NCBI GenBank assembly: GCA_037447655.1 | Contig: JBBHKE010002859.1 | Span: forward strand, 1-19,833 | Direction: 5' to 3' | DNA length: 19,833 bases | DNA from: Zygnema cylindricum | Lineage: Eukaryota; Streptophyta; Zygnematophyceae; Zygnematales; Zygnemataceae | Shown: positions 7,701 to 15,990 of the stretch, one piece after another | How the letters are laid out: each line of letters opens with the position of its first letter | Numbering within the stretch: position 1 is the stretch's first letter | Position numbers and translations under genes: made by a program | The notes under the pieces: model-generated | Databases searched by the model: none | Seen by the model: the letters and a program-made list of their open reading frames with translations, nothing else | What the model was told of the DNA's origin: nothing

Positions 7701-10700
7701 CAATGGGAAAAGGAAAGCATAGAGGAACTATAGTTGATTCTGGTCTTCGCATATGTTTATTGACTTCATAGCTAATTGTGGACAATAAGTTTCATGAAAG
7801 ATGCAATGTCTGTTTCAGTGGAAATGGGGAGTTACACGGTTAATACCTTACAGCTTTATGTTCTTTTTTCATACATGTGCAGATGTCGCATGTGTACATT
7901 TTTCTAATTGATTTAAGATTTTAGACAGGAGAGTTTACATGTTGAAGACTTAAACAATTTTACTGCCTCTACTTTGATTTGGTTTGGTTTGGTGAAAACC
8001 CAATAAAGTTGATGAAAATAGACAATGGGAAAAGGAAAGCATAAAAACATGACCACCTCTTAAATTTCCCAAAACTCCCTCTTTTCATATTTTTTTACCT
8101 GCCCCGAACAGAGTTCAGCTAGAATGCAGCCAAGAGACCAGATGTCGATTTTTTGCCCGTAGGGCAATCCCAAGATTACTTCGGGTGCCCGATAAGATCG
8201 TGATTGGACATAAGAACAAAGATGATCAGTTTCGAAACAGCTACTCCCCAGATCGATCACTTTTACTTCACATCGACTGTAACTTTTCACCAAAATGTTT
8301 TCTGGTTTCAAGTCACAGTGAATTAGACCCAAAGAGTGCATAAATCTCAGTGCCTCCAAGCACTGTTTTGTGATCGACTGCCATACAAAAGGGGAAAAAG
8401 AACATAGAATTATTATTTGGTCATCATCGAAATCCTCTGTCAACTAAAGAAATAATACATCATCAAACAGAATAGTCCATCAAGGGAAGGAAAATTACTA
8501 TCACCAAAAAGGAACGTAATCCCTTTCTAAAACGTGTCAGCGCTTTTACCCATAAATTTGCACAAAAAGACATAACGTTTTCGACTGAAACTGACGAATA
8601 TTCCTTTAAATAAGGAGCAATTTCTTTCCATCAACAACAACATAAAATCTTATTTCATAAAAAGAAACAACTACAAAATCTATAAAAATAAAGAAAAAAA
8701 AACCCAGTTTGGTGCTCTTTGAACTATGGAAACACATCTATTTGTACTTTTGGGAGTCACAGCGGTGCGATGTACACATACCTGTAGTCTAGCCATCGTG
8801 AAATAAACTTCTCCACCAGATTCTCGATTGTATTTATGAAATTCATATAAATTTGCTCTGAGAAGCTCACATACAATAAAAAGGTGTTCCTGTGACCCAT
8901 CCATCAATATCCACAGACAATTAATAAGACCTTTCATTTCAAAAACAAAAGTCAATACCATAAATATGAAAAGCACATCTCAAGCCATATGACACCAGTT
9001 TTGGCTGTATTTACAACCAACTTGACTCTACCTGAAAAAAGAGCTCTGTTGGGATGTGTGCAAAACCCAAATTATCAAGTCTAAATTCTTAAAAACGTTT
9101 TAGAGAGTTCAGATTTTAGGTTGGCAAGTGAGGGACAATTAGAAATGAAATTTGCTTAGTTTCAACCATATGCAAATTTTGAACAGCAAACTTCGTGCAA
9201 CAATACCATGAGAAGGTTTCCTGTTCTAGGAAATAAAATCAAACAGGATTTAAACCATTCTTTTTGCAACCATCAAGGTAAAAAACCGAGAGAAATGCTT
9301 TTCTGATAAATTAGCTCCTCCTAATGGTCATTTCATATACCGTAATACCCACCCTGTTCAACTCAGTGGCAGTTCAATAATTACAAAATTGTTTCTATAA
9401 ATGGAACTTTGAATCACCAAGTTTTATGGGAATTTGAACCTGGTTCCATCCAATTTTATTTATACTTAAGTACAATATCGTACTATGATTTATTAGACTG
9501 TCACTATCATCCCGACCAATTTAAAGACATAGGACAAAATGTGAACACCTGATTATGTAAAGAAATTGAGTAAATTAAATATCTGAACATTCCCATGCAG
9601 AATATTGTCGGTTTTAAACTTGTCAGCAACAACATCAGTAAAAAAGTTCAGCTGGCCCAAACCCTAATCATTCAAAGTTCATGGGGGTGGGTACTACGGT
9701 ACACCGTGAGCCGCTTATAGTGTTAATAACAGTATATGAGCGCCCCTAAATTTTGACCCTTGAACCTAAAATAGAATTGATAACACTATTTTTTTCCTTA
9801 CGTTAATATAGGTACGGTTTAATTAGCCTCAATGACTCTAATTTGGGCAGTTTCAGTCTGTACCAAAACTGCTCGATTTTTCGTACAAATGTACAGAAAA
9901 AGCGTCAAAGTGAGTGGCGTTGACGGGGGAAGGCGCGCTCAGATTTGATTCCTATAGTAAAGACGGGGAAAATTCAAACCTGTTCTCACATGTTCAAACG
10001 TTGACTGTGTGAACACAGGCTATAGCGGCTACACTATGGGAAGTGTATCCAAATTAGTGTTAGATGTATAAATTAGCGTTAATGTTTTGTTGGTGTTAGG
10101 CAAATAGAGTTAATAACAATAGTTGTTTTTTTACACTAATAATTTCTTTACACTATAAGCGATACACAGTGTAGTACACCGGTGCTAACATTAAAAATTT
10201 CAAGAAAAAGTTAACAGCGAGACGGAAATGGAGTGCTGTCCAACAATTTTATGTTCAAATTTTTGTACATAGATGTCTGGTTTCAGCAACGCCGGTTAAA
10301 GTGAGGTTCTACTAAATTCATGGACTACAGATTTCAGGTATTCAATTGTAGAATAGAACTAAGTGGTCACCAGAAGCTACAAAATTGTCAAATTTACAAA
10401 TATCCAGTCCAAATTTTCAAATTTTTACTTCTATCTGTAACTTAAGTTTACTTGACTGATTCACAAGTTTGCATAAAACCTCAAATTGTTTATACCTGCT
10501 TCATGATGGTTGCAAAAATTCAACAACTGCCCGCTAAGATCCAGTTTTCCAAACTTGAAACTGTATGGACTTTACAAGTCAAAAAACTTCTATTCAGAGA
10601 ATTAAAGGGAAGTAAACGTTTGTGAAATGATCTAACAAGCTCTTCTGCCATGTCAAAATCAAGTGTTAGACCAGAACAAGGACGGTATCTGCAAAATACA

Positions 10701-13700
10701 TTGTCTGTACCTAAGCCGATTAAACATTAAAAGCTAACGAACATCTATAGCTTATTGTTGTTTCTTTTAAAACTTCTAAACTGTGCAGATTTTCATAAAG
10801 AGCACGTCCCTTTGTTTACAACCAAATACTGCAAACCAAAAAGTACACATAAGTGAATGGGGGGGGGGCATAGAAAAACATCTCTGAGTTAAAATTGAAG
10901 TTATGAAGCCAGTTGGAAAAGGAAAACGTCAGGGACAATTCATTCCATTCATCAGTCCTTTGTAAGCAAGAACATCTCTCTAAAGTCAATCCCAAACTCA
11001 CCCGATGATAAAAATAGTCATAAAGTCGCAAGATGTGATGCTTGTCCCCAGGATCATGCTTGTTGATATATTTGAGCAGTTTCACCTCATCCAAACTCTG
11101 ATCGAAAAAATCTTTGTTGTTTTTTATGATCTTCATACAGACATCCATTCCTGTTTGCAAGTCATGTGCCTGAATTGCTTTACTGAAAGCGGCGGAACCG
11201 AGATATTCCGTCACATGATAACGCCCAGCAATTAACGAATTAATGACCACCGGAAAATCCTTCTCTTCCTCGAAACCCGTCCTGACAAGGAGAAAAGAAC
11301 CAGAAAAAACATAATTGCTTGGTTTTCTGAAGGCAGCCTTCAGTATTATCCATGCATGCAGTATTATCCATGCATAAATGTGAGCAGAAGCAGGCGCCCA
11401 CAATGAGTCATGGCTTGATTATATACATATACATATATAGGAAGACACGGTTAGGTCACAGGTTGTAGGTCATTGTTTTTGTTCAACTGTTTGAAAATTA
11501 GCTCCAGTTAAAGCCCTGTTTAAACCTAGTCTTGTTTTAGTCTTTAATTCCATTCTTCTATATATGTATATATTGGAAAAATGGATTCTCAAAATATTTT
11601 CCTTCTTCTACACTGCCATAAAGTACTCCAGAAAAACAGTCTGAGGACTAAGGATATATATTGAAAAACTGCAATATACTGTTCCCCTTACACAAATTAA
11701 CCTTTAAGCTGAAAACCAGTAAAAGGCTAATCATTTGTGATTTAATTTGAAATGTGATACAAAGAGGACAAAAGCGAGACGTAGACGAGGACAAAAACAA
11801 ACTTTAGAACTATTCAAGTTTGAATAAAAACTCTGAGAAGTTACTTGATGACAATCAAACATGTCTTTCAAAATTTGCAGGATTTGTAGAAGAGCTTGTC
11901 AAACCATATATGACTTCAGTTACTAAGTCTACGTTTTTCCCTGTCATTTTAACAAACTTCAGAAATAACAGGGCAGTTTTCAGCTCATCAAGTTTTAACT
12001 ATTCTGTGAATCATTCCCCCTTCCTAAATTTGACTTTGACAAAGCCACAAAAGGATAAATTATCTCCAACAGTAGCCACTTTAAGCTTTATCAATGCCCT
12101 ACCAGACTGATTTCCTGAAGTTAACGGCACAGTTAACCGCCTTTGTGAAGAGTTTTTTTTTTTTTACAATAAGGCAGACTACACAAGCCCTTGAGAATTG
12201 CCAGGTTTAGAAATTATTCGTTACTGTTCTTAATCCCAACGTCTAAACATGCTAGAAGCCTGTAAATAAAACGTTTTGTTCTCACCTATTCTTTCTATGA
12301 ATCACTTTCAAATTGAAAGTTTCAAATTCGTCATCGTCGTGCCTCGGCCGGTGACGAGCCCGATCCTGTCCTCCACTCCTTTCCGCTTTCGATTTCTGAT
12401 TTCCATCTTGATCCGAAACAACATTTTTAACCTCTTTAACGGTCCCCACCTCTTCTTCTGCTAAATCCTTAGTGGTTTCTACGCCTTCTCGCAAAACCTC
12501 CCTATACTCACCTTCATATTTCTGTGGTATTTCTGTAATATCACTATCAGGCATTATTATACCGAACTCTACCACCTCTCCTGGCAACAATCCCTCAGCC
12601 GAAACTACCTCCTCATCCTCCTCCACTCTTCTTTCATCCGTAGAACCTCCACTATTTTTTAATCCAATATCTGGCTGTAAAATTGACTCTAACTCCGGAT
12701 CTACCCCTTTCATCTCCTCCAAATCACCCAAACTTTCACCTTTCCCTTGTCGCAAAACTCGGAGACGATCATTTCCTGAAACTTCACTCGCATTCTTCTC
12801 TGCCTTCTTCATAAGCTTTTGAACCTCTCTCTCTGCGTCTTCTAAACTAGAACCCATCCATTCATCCCCATCTCCACAAAAACTCCCTCCATCATCCACA
12901 TATTCGACATTTTGACGGGGGCTCAAGATCGGAGAAGATCCTCCACTTTTTCTTTTCCAAGAAGCTAAAGTATCGTCTGGTCCACTCAAAACACTACTCC
13001 CAAGTTCATCTCCATCTTCATTTGTCGACCTTTCGGGCATTTGTTCCCCTACAGACCACATAGACCTCCCAGAATCCATTCGAGAGAGAGCTTCTCCTCC
13101 ACTCGAAGGAGACGGAAAAGAAAATCCTCCAAAGCCGCCAAAACCAAAACCACTTCCACCAGACACTCCCCCATTCCTACTACTTGGTCCTAAGTTTCCA
13201 TTCTCTCCTTCTAAATGAGAAATCCCTTCCTTTTTACTTCCTTTCTGAGGCCAATCTCCTCTATATCCGAGACCTTCGGGTTCTCCCACATAATCCTCAC
13301 GTCCTTCTTTGGAATCACTACCTCTTCCTGCACTCCCAGCATACTCTCCCTCTCCCTCGCCCTCTCCTTCTCCCCCTCCCTCTCCCTGTCCCTCTTTCCT
13401 TGATACTGTTGGCAACGACATTCGCCCTCGTCTTCCTAATAAACCACTGGAAGCTCCTCCTCCTACTCCTCCTTTACTACTGTCTCCATCCCCCTCACTA
13501 CTTCCTCCCAATACAGATTCCCTCATAGAACTGCCTGCCTCTGCAATGTCACTTCCAGTCACACCAATTGACCGTGCCCCGATCGACCGAGCTCCATCTA
13601 GTAACTGATCATCCTCTTCCTCCTCTCCTCCCTCCCCCTCTCCCTCTCCTTCGTTGCTATCCTGTCGATGCTGATTCACCTGCTCTAAAAGGCCCTCCCA

Positions 13701-14999
13701 AGTGGACCCTCCTTGTGCCCTCCTCCTCCTCTCTTTCGCCCGAGTATCGTCTACAAGCGCATTGCTCCCTTCTCCTCTCCCTTCCTCCTCTCCTCCTCCC
13801 ACCCCACTGTTCCCATTCCCACTCCCACCCATTCTCCTTCTCTCTCCTTGGTCTTGATAGTATTCCTCTCCCGAGAAATACACTTCTTCTTCCACACTCG
13901 TAGGACTTGGTACACTCTCTCCTCCTCCTCCTCCCTTCGCCACCTGTCGAGAATTTCTCGCCCTCTCATCATCACTCGGATACTCTATCTCATTCGTCAA
14001 AAACCATTCCTCGTCTTCTATTGGCTGTCGAACATAACCGACGTCGTCTTCGTCTTCGTATGCGTCCGAATCCCAATCATTACCTGTACTAAAATCTCGA
14101 CCCGACTCTGTTCCTCCAACCAACGCTTCCTCCTCTCCTCCTCCTCCACCTCCGCCTCCTCCTGCTCCTTCAGAGACTGCTCTCAACGGTCTGTCACTTG
14201 TCACATTTGACGTAACCTCATCCACCTCCACTATTCCCTCACTCACGGAGCCTCTCGGTCGTCTGTTTCCCAAACTTTCTGAGCTCAGAGTCTGACCATA
14301 GCCTGAGCCTACCACCACAGGCCCTAAGGTCACCACTCCTCCGCCGCCGCTTCCTCCATCGGAAGGAGAACAAACCCTAACTGAATCAGTGGCAGGTCTC
14401 TCGGCCAGATTCTCTCCTTCTCTCCTGCCCTCCTCTCCTCCTGCCCCTCCCATCTGTTTAACAGCATCCAAATCTTTGTCAATGGACCTCAAACGGACAG
14501 GTGGCAGTCTCGGAAGCTCCGATTCCAAACCTTCTGTTCCTTGTGCCTTCGGAGACGACAATGCTGCTGACGTAGGATCTGACGTGGCCAAAATGCTGAC
14601 GTCAGACAAGGAAACAACGCCAGAAGAAGACGGAGGCGGTTCAACAAAAGAGGAGGCTCCATTTGCCCACGTGGCAAGACTTTCAGGAAGGTGAGTCACA
14701 ATTGGAGGTCCACGTGGATGAGAATACATGGATTCCATGTTGCTTGCTGATGCAACTTCTCCTGATGCTCCGTCTCCCTCTGAAAAGGAGCCATGTGGCG
14801 ATCCTAGATTCTGGAGATGCAGCTGGAGGTACAAATCCACGTCAGCATCAGCAGCATCTCCAGAGGAGAGGCTTGGAGACGTCGGAGACGTACTTTTTTG
14901 TCGTCTTGCAGAAGCTTCTTCTCGGAGAGCAGTAGCCGCTCGACTATACTTGTGCTTCCGAAGATAATCGATAATGACAGAGATGGTACTGTCGGCCAT
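4530..14999 (-). CDS. DYRKP: LisH-domain DYRK-family protein kinase (plant DYRKP group), six exons
   Basis: Coding exons on the - strand: 14999-12286, 11281-11002, 8889-8782, 8377-8099, 7319-7176, 4718-4530. They sum to 3714 bases, 1237 residues plus TAA; every intron is GT-AG and every phase fits. Residues 1-33 form a LisH-like motif. Residues 34-890 are acidic, Gly/Ser-rich and probably disordered, except a conserved island near 309-345 ([14 protein letters not shown]). The kinase domain is about 925-1229. It has Lys955, Glu970, HCDLKPEN (Asp1056), DLG (Asp1076), SYRAPE (1095-1100) and DIWSLG. The HCDLKPEN and [11 protein letters not shown] motifs place it in the DYRK family; LisH and DLG point to the plant DYRKP branch. 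Such kinases autophosphorylate on an activation-loop tyrosine (Tyr1090 here) and phosphorylate Ser/Thr; the substrates of this one are unknown. Start chosen at 14999: gccATGG context, and the protein then begins [10 protein letters not shown], as in the plant family. Confidence 0.93.
4719..5491 (-). other. intron 5, exon-6-proximal part
   Basis: AT-rich intron sequence with no recognised repeat or coding frame. Together with 7044-7175 and one copy of the target duplication it would make an intron of about 0.92 kb before the transposon insertions. Confidence 0.6.
5492..5499. repeat. left 8-bp target duplication of the hAT-like element
   Basis: gaccacac here matches aaccacac at 7036-7043 in seven of eight bases. 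Eight bases is the target-duplication length of hAT elements. The two copies flank the composite structure 5500-7035. Confidence 0.55.
5502..6099. mobile_element. 598-bp non-autonomous TIR element with TA target duplication
   Basis: The inverted ends start CACCGTGAATCGTAATTAG (left) and CACCGCGAATCGTAATTAG (right, - strand) and continue for about 25 bases with one mismatch. TA flanks both sides (5500-5501 and 6100-6101). The interior repeats actctaat several times and shares a taattta/gtttaattagc segment with the element at 9702-10171. There is no transposase ORF. TA duplication fits Tc1/mariner-type elements, but the ends are not the usual plant Stowaway ones, so the superfamily is left open. 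It sits exactly at the first TA of the hAT-like element. Confidence 0.75.
6293..6314. promoter_or_regulatory. 14-bp perfect palindrome next to a TATA-like run
   Basis: cgtggcatgccacg at 6293-6306 is its own reverse complement and is followed at once by TATAAAAA (6307-6314). It resembles a binding site beside a core promoter and lies inside the hAT-like element. Function is not shown. Confidence 0.25.
6680..6860. repeat. cluster of 13 GTAC sites
   Basis: GTAC occurs 13 times in 181 bases, where less than one is expected by chance. Three come from a short ctactgtacta microsatellite (6742-6780); the rest are separate. GTAC is the core bound by plant SBP-box factors; it could also be a transposase-binding repeat of the host element. 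Confidence 0.7.
7036..7043. repeat. right 8-bp target duplication of the hAT-like element
   Basis: aaccacac, matching gaccacac at 5492-5499 in seven of eight bases. Confidence 0.55.
7176..7319 (-). CDS. DYRKP: kinase gene exon 5: C-lobe
   Basis: A 144-base exon, residues 1128-1175, [20 protein letters not shown] to NQMLYERNS. Acceptor is AAAAACAG|GTT, after a T-rich tract, and donor is TCG|GTGAGG. Reading on into intron 5 would add VRF and stop, so retention of intron 5 would remove the last 62 residues. Confidence 0.93.
7399..8042. repeat. direct tandem duplication, 2 x 322 bp, in intron 4
   Basis: Unit 1 is 7399-7720 and unit 2 is 7721-8042. By eye they differ at one base (T at 7471, C at 7793). 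The duplication lies entirely inside intron 4 (7320-8098), leaving both splice sites single, so the reading frame is untouched. Such identity means a recent event, or an assembly join of two alleles. It has no TIRs and no long homology at the junction. Confidence 0.97.
8099..8377 (-). CDS. DYRKP: kinase gene exon 4: catalytic and activation loops
   Basis: Residues 1035-1127. It contains the catalytic loop [10 protein letters not shown], the metal-binding DLGSSC, the activation loop [20 protein letters not shown], and [16 protein letters not shown]. Acceptor is ATGGCAG|TCG and donor CAG|GTAAAA. In animal DYRKs the loop has YxY; here it is C-S-Y, so only the second tyrosine (1090) is present. 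Confidence 0.95.
8378..8781 (-). other. intron 3 (404 bp)
   Basis: GT-AG intron between exons 3 and 4, AT-rich, with nothing else recognised. Confidence 0.85.
8782..8889 (-). CDS. DYRKP: kinase gene exon 3: hinge region
   Basis: A 108-base exon, residues 999-1034, [17 protein letters not shown] to VYFTMARLQ. Acceptor is CACAG|GAA and donor CAG|GTATGT. By alignment with animal DYRKs (LVFEML) the gatekeeper position is Cys1005 in IVCELL. Confidence 0.92.
8890..9701 (-). other. intron 2, exon-3-proximal part
   Basis: AT-rich intron sequence up to the TA that flanks the next TIR element. No coding frame or repeat is recognised. Confidence 0.6.
9702..10171. mobile_element. 470-bp non-autonomous TIR element with TA target duplication
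   Basis: Ends read CACCGTGAGCCGCTTATAGT (left) and CACTGTGTATCGCTTATAGT (right, - strand); 18 of the first 22 bases agree. TA lies on both sides (9700-9701 and 10172-10173). Subterminal taataac/ttagtgt repeats and a ggtttaattagc segment link it to the element at 5502-6099. It lies in intron 2 of the kinase gene and has no ORF. Its ends are more diverged than those of the 5502-6099 element, so it is probably older. Confidence 0.65.
10174..11001 (-). other. intron 2, exon-2-proximal part
   Basis: AT-rich intron sequence ending at the exon 2 donor. A run of ten G near 10860-10869 is the only oddity. Confidence 0.6.
11002..11281 (-). CDS. DYRKP: kinase gene exon 2: N-lobe
   Basis: Begins with the third base of Arg905 after CTTGTCAG and encodes residues 906-998, [12 protein letters not shown] to LYDYFYHR. 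It carries the nucleotide-binding loop [10 protein letters not shown] (931-940), the VCMK lysine (955) and the helix-C glutamate in LDEVKLL (970). The donor is CGG|GTGAGT and the phase is 0. The loop LGSAAF lacks two of the three glycines of the common kinase pattern, which is a family trait rather than damage. Confidence 0.93.
11282..12285 (-). other. intron 1 (1004 bp)
   Basis: GT-AG intron between exons 1 and 2. It holds an 18-bp tandem pair (11341-11376, cagtattatccatgcat), a short tatatacata run near 11419-11440 and a run of eleven T near 12152-12162. No coding content. Confidence 0.8.
11341..11376. repeat. 18-bp direct tandem pair in intron 1
   Basis: cagtattatccatgcatg is followed directly by cagtattatccatgcata, 17 of 18 bases identical. 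Confidence 0.85.
12286..14999 (-). CDS. DYRKP: kinase gene exon 1: LisH motif and disordered acidic N-terminal region
   Basis: Encodes residues 1-904 and two bases of codon 905. [18 protein letters not shown] (11-28) is the LisH-like helix pair, a dimerisation motif. Low-complexity runs follow: a Gly run at 279-288, EGEGEGEGG at 451-458 and EGEGEGEGE at 543-551. The conserved patches are [20 protein letters not shown] (309-328), [20 protein letters not shown] (811-830) and [13 protein letters not shown] (893-905), the last leading into the kinase domain. An [10 protein letters not shown] duplication sits at 470-479. The donor is AATAG|GTGAGA, with intron base 1 at 12285. Near-exclusive purine use in the coding strand makes the other strand a long CT tract with spurious open frames. 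Confidence 0.92.
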
Positions 15000-15067
15000 G
15001 GCGCCGTCAGACACGAAGGGCGAAAAAATGGCGTTTGAAGGCGACAAGTGGCAATGCCTTTTAAAGT

Positions 15068-15109
15068 TTAAAGGATGAGGAGGCAGAGCTCCTTGGCCAA
15101 CACAGCCAT
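15068..15109 (-). CDS. 13-codon upstream ORF
   Basis: An ATG at 15107-15109 in ACCATGG context opens MAVLAKELCLLIL and stops at TAA 15068-15070, 68 bases before the kinase ATG and in another frame. If it is inside the transcript, its strong context would make scanning ribosomes translate it and could damp kinase translation. Whether the mRNA reaches this far is unknown, and conservation was not tested. Confidence 0.35.
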   Translation of the reverse strand: MAVLAKELCLLIL

Positions 15110-15120
15110 GGTTTATTTGG

Positions 15121-15126
15121 CACGTG
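15121..15126. promoter_or_regulatory. G-box (CACGTG)
   Basis: Palindromic CACGTG in the context ggcacgtgtgg, about 122 bases upstream of the kinase ATG. It is the core bound by plant bZIP and bHLH factors. It may lie in the leader or in the promoter; use is inferred. Confidence 0.35.
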
Positions 15127-15300
15127 TGGTGAAATAATCGAACTGCAAAGGAGGGAGGAGCACAATGAGAGACTTTAACGGCCGGCAGAGTTGAGAGAAA
15201 ATCTGTGCAAAAGATACTGACCGGCCGGTAAGGGATACGAAAGGTTATCTTCTTTTTAACCGGAAGGTCCGCAGATGATACAGGATGGAATGGCATGATA

Positions 15301-15835
15301 TCATTTCGTACACTTTTGATTTTTTGTCCTCTCGAGGCAGATCTGGACGGCTGGATGGGCCCTAAAATCCCGCGGGTTTCCGGGGTTGAGAATATTTAGG
15401 TCTGTCGCGGTCATGCGGAAAAAAGTGGACGGTTTTTATCCGTAATTTGTGGATCCAATGGTAATAGAATTTCCGTGTACTAATGTACGATTTTGCAACT
15501 TGGCGTGTGTTTAATAGTACGGAAACGAATCTCGAATTTAGAATAGGTGGTCCATTAAATTCTTGAGGCAGGTTGCCACTCTGAAAGTTTCTTTTCCTTT
15601 GTGGAACGACAGGTACATCTACCTAAAGTCGGTTGATTTCGCATGTGACATAATAGTTTGCCACAGGCCGGAATGTTCTGCACTTCTGTCAAATATTTCC
15701 AGTTCACGGAGTGTACTTATTCTGGCGCATTCACGACGACGTTACAGTACCCCCACCGTCGATAAGAAACCATGGAAAAATATTACCGTATCTTACAGTT
15801 TCGTACAACAAGGGGACCGTACTGGTTTGGGCTGA
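15301..15835. other. upstream flank of the kinase gene, no gene recognised
   Basis: Contains a short GC-rich stretch (15340-15390, including cccgcggg) and then AT-richer DNA. A 90-codon + strand frame at 15563-15835 has no recognisable domain and is probably chance. A weak TAAATA on the - strand near 15395 is the nearest thing to a TATA box. Confidence 0.4.
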
Positions 15836-15990
15836 AGCCGTTTGAAGCCGAACTAAACCGGTTTTCTGCCGGTTCGATTTCACTAATTGGCTAACGGTTT
15901 CAACCGGAATGGCTAGGTTTGACCAATTTCGGAAACCGCTTGGATCGGCTCGATCCTGCCAAAACCGGTTTCAACCGATATGAAAAATGT
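15836..15990. repeat. accggttt / cggtttcaaccg motif-rich patch
   Basis: Repeated, both-strand variants of accggttt and gccggttc within about 150 bases, including two cggtttcaaccg stretches. Such patches are common near the ends of plant DNA transposons, but no terminal repeats could be paired here. Confidence 0.4.

Larger units (their letters stand above)
15000..15300 (-). promoter_or_regulatory. 5' leader and proximal promoter side of the kinase gene
   Basis: Sequence upstream of the kinase start on the - strand, richer in GC than the rest of the non-coding DNA. It is open in the kinase frame back to an ATG at 15294-15296, which would add 99 residues of no recognisable character. A G-box and a 13-codon uORF lie in it. 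No convincing TATA box is seen; the transcription start cannot be fixed. Confidence 0.5.

Noticed and set aside
9692-10182. A 9-bp imperfect flank (gtactacgg / gtacaccgg) suggesting a Mutator-like duplication around the intron 2 element
   Set aside because: Two of nine bases differ, and the simpler TA duplication agrees with the sister element at 5502-6099.
12276-15038. Many open frames on the + strand and one on the - strand opposite or overlapping kinase exon 1
   Set aside because: They are by-products of the GAG/GGA-rich coding strand: Pro/Ser/Leu runs with no domain, while the - strand kinase frame is continuous and its ends match the DYRKP family.
15000-15296. In-frame upstream ATG giving a 99-residue N-terminal extension of the kinase
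   Set aside because: The extension has no recognisable features, and the LisH-first start [10 protein letters not shown] at 14999 matches the plant family and has a better context.
15563-15835. A 90-codon + strand ORF upstream of the kinase gene
   Set aside because: Non-ATG-rich, ordinary composition, no domain or splice partners seen; not distinguishable from chance.
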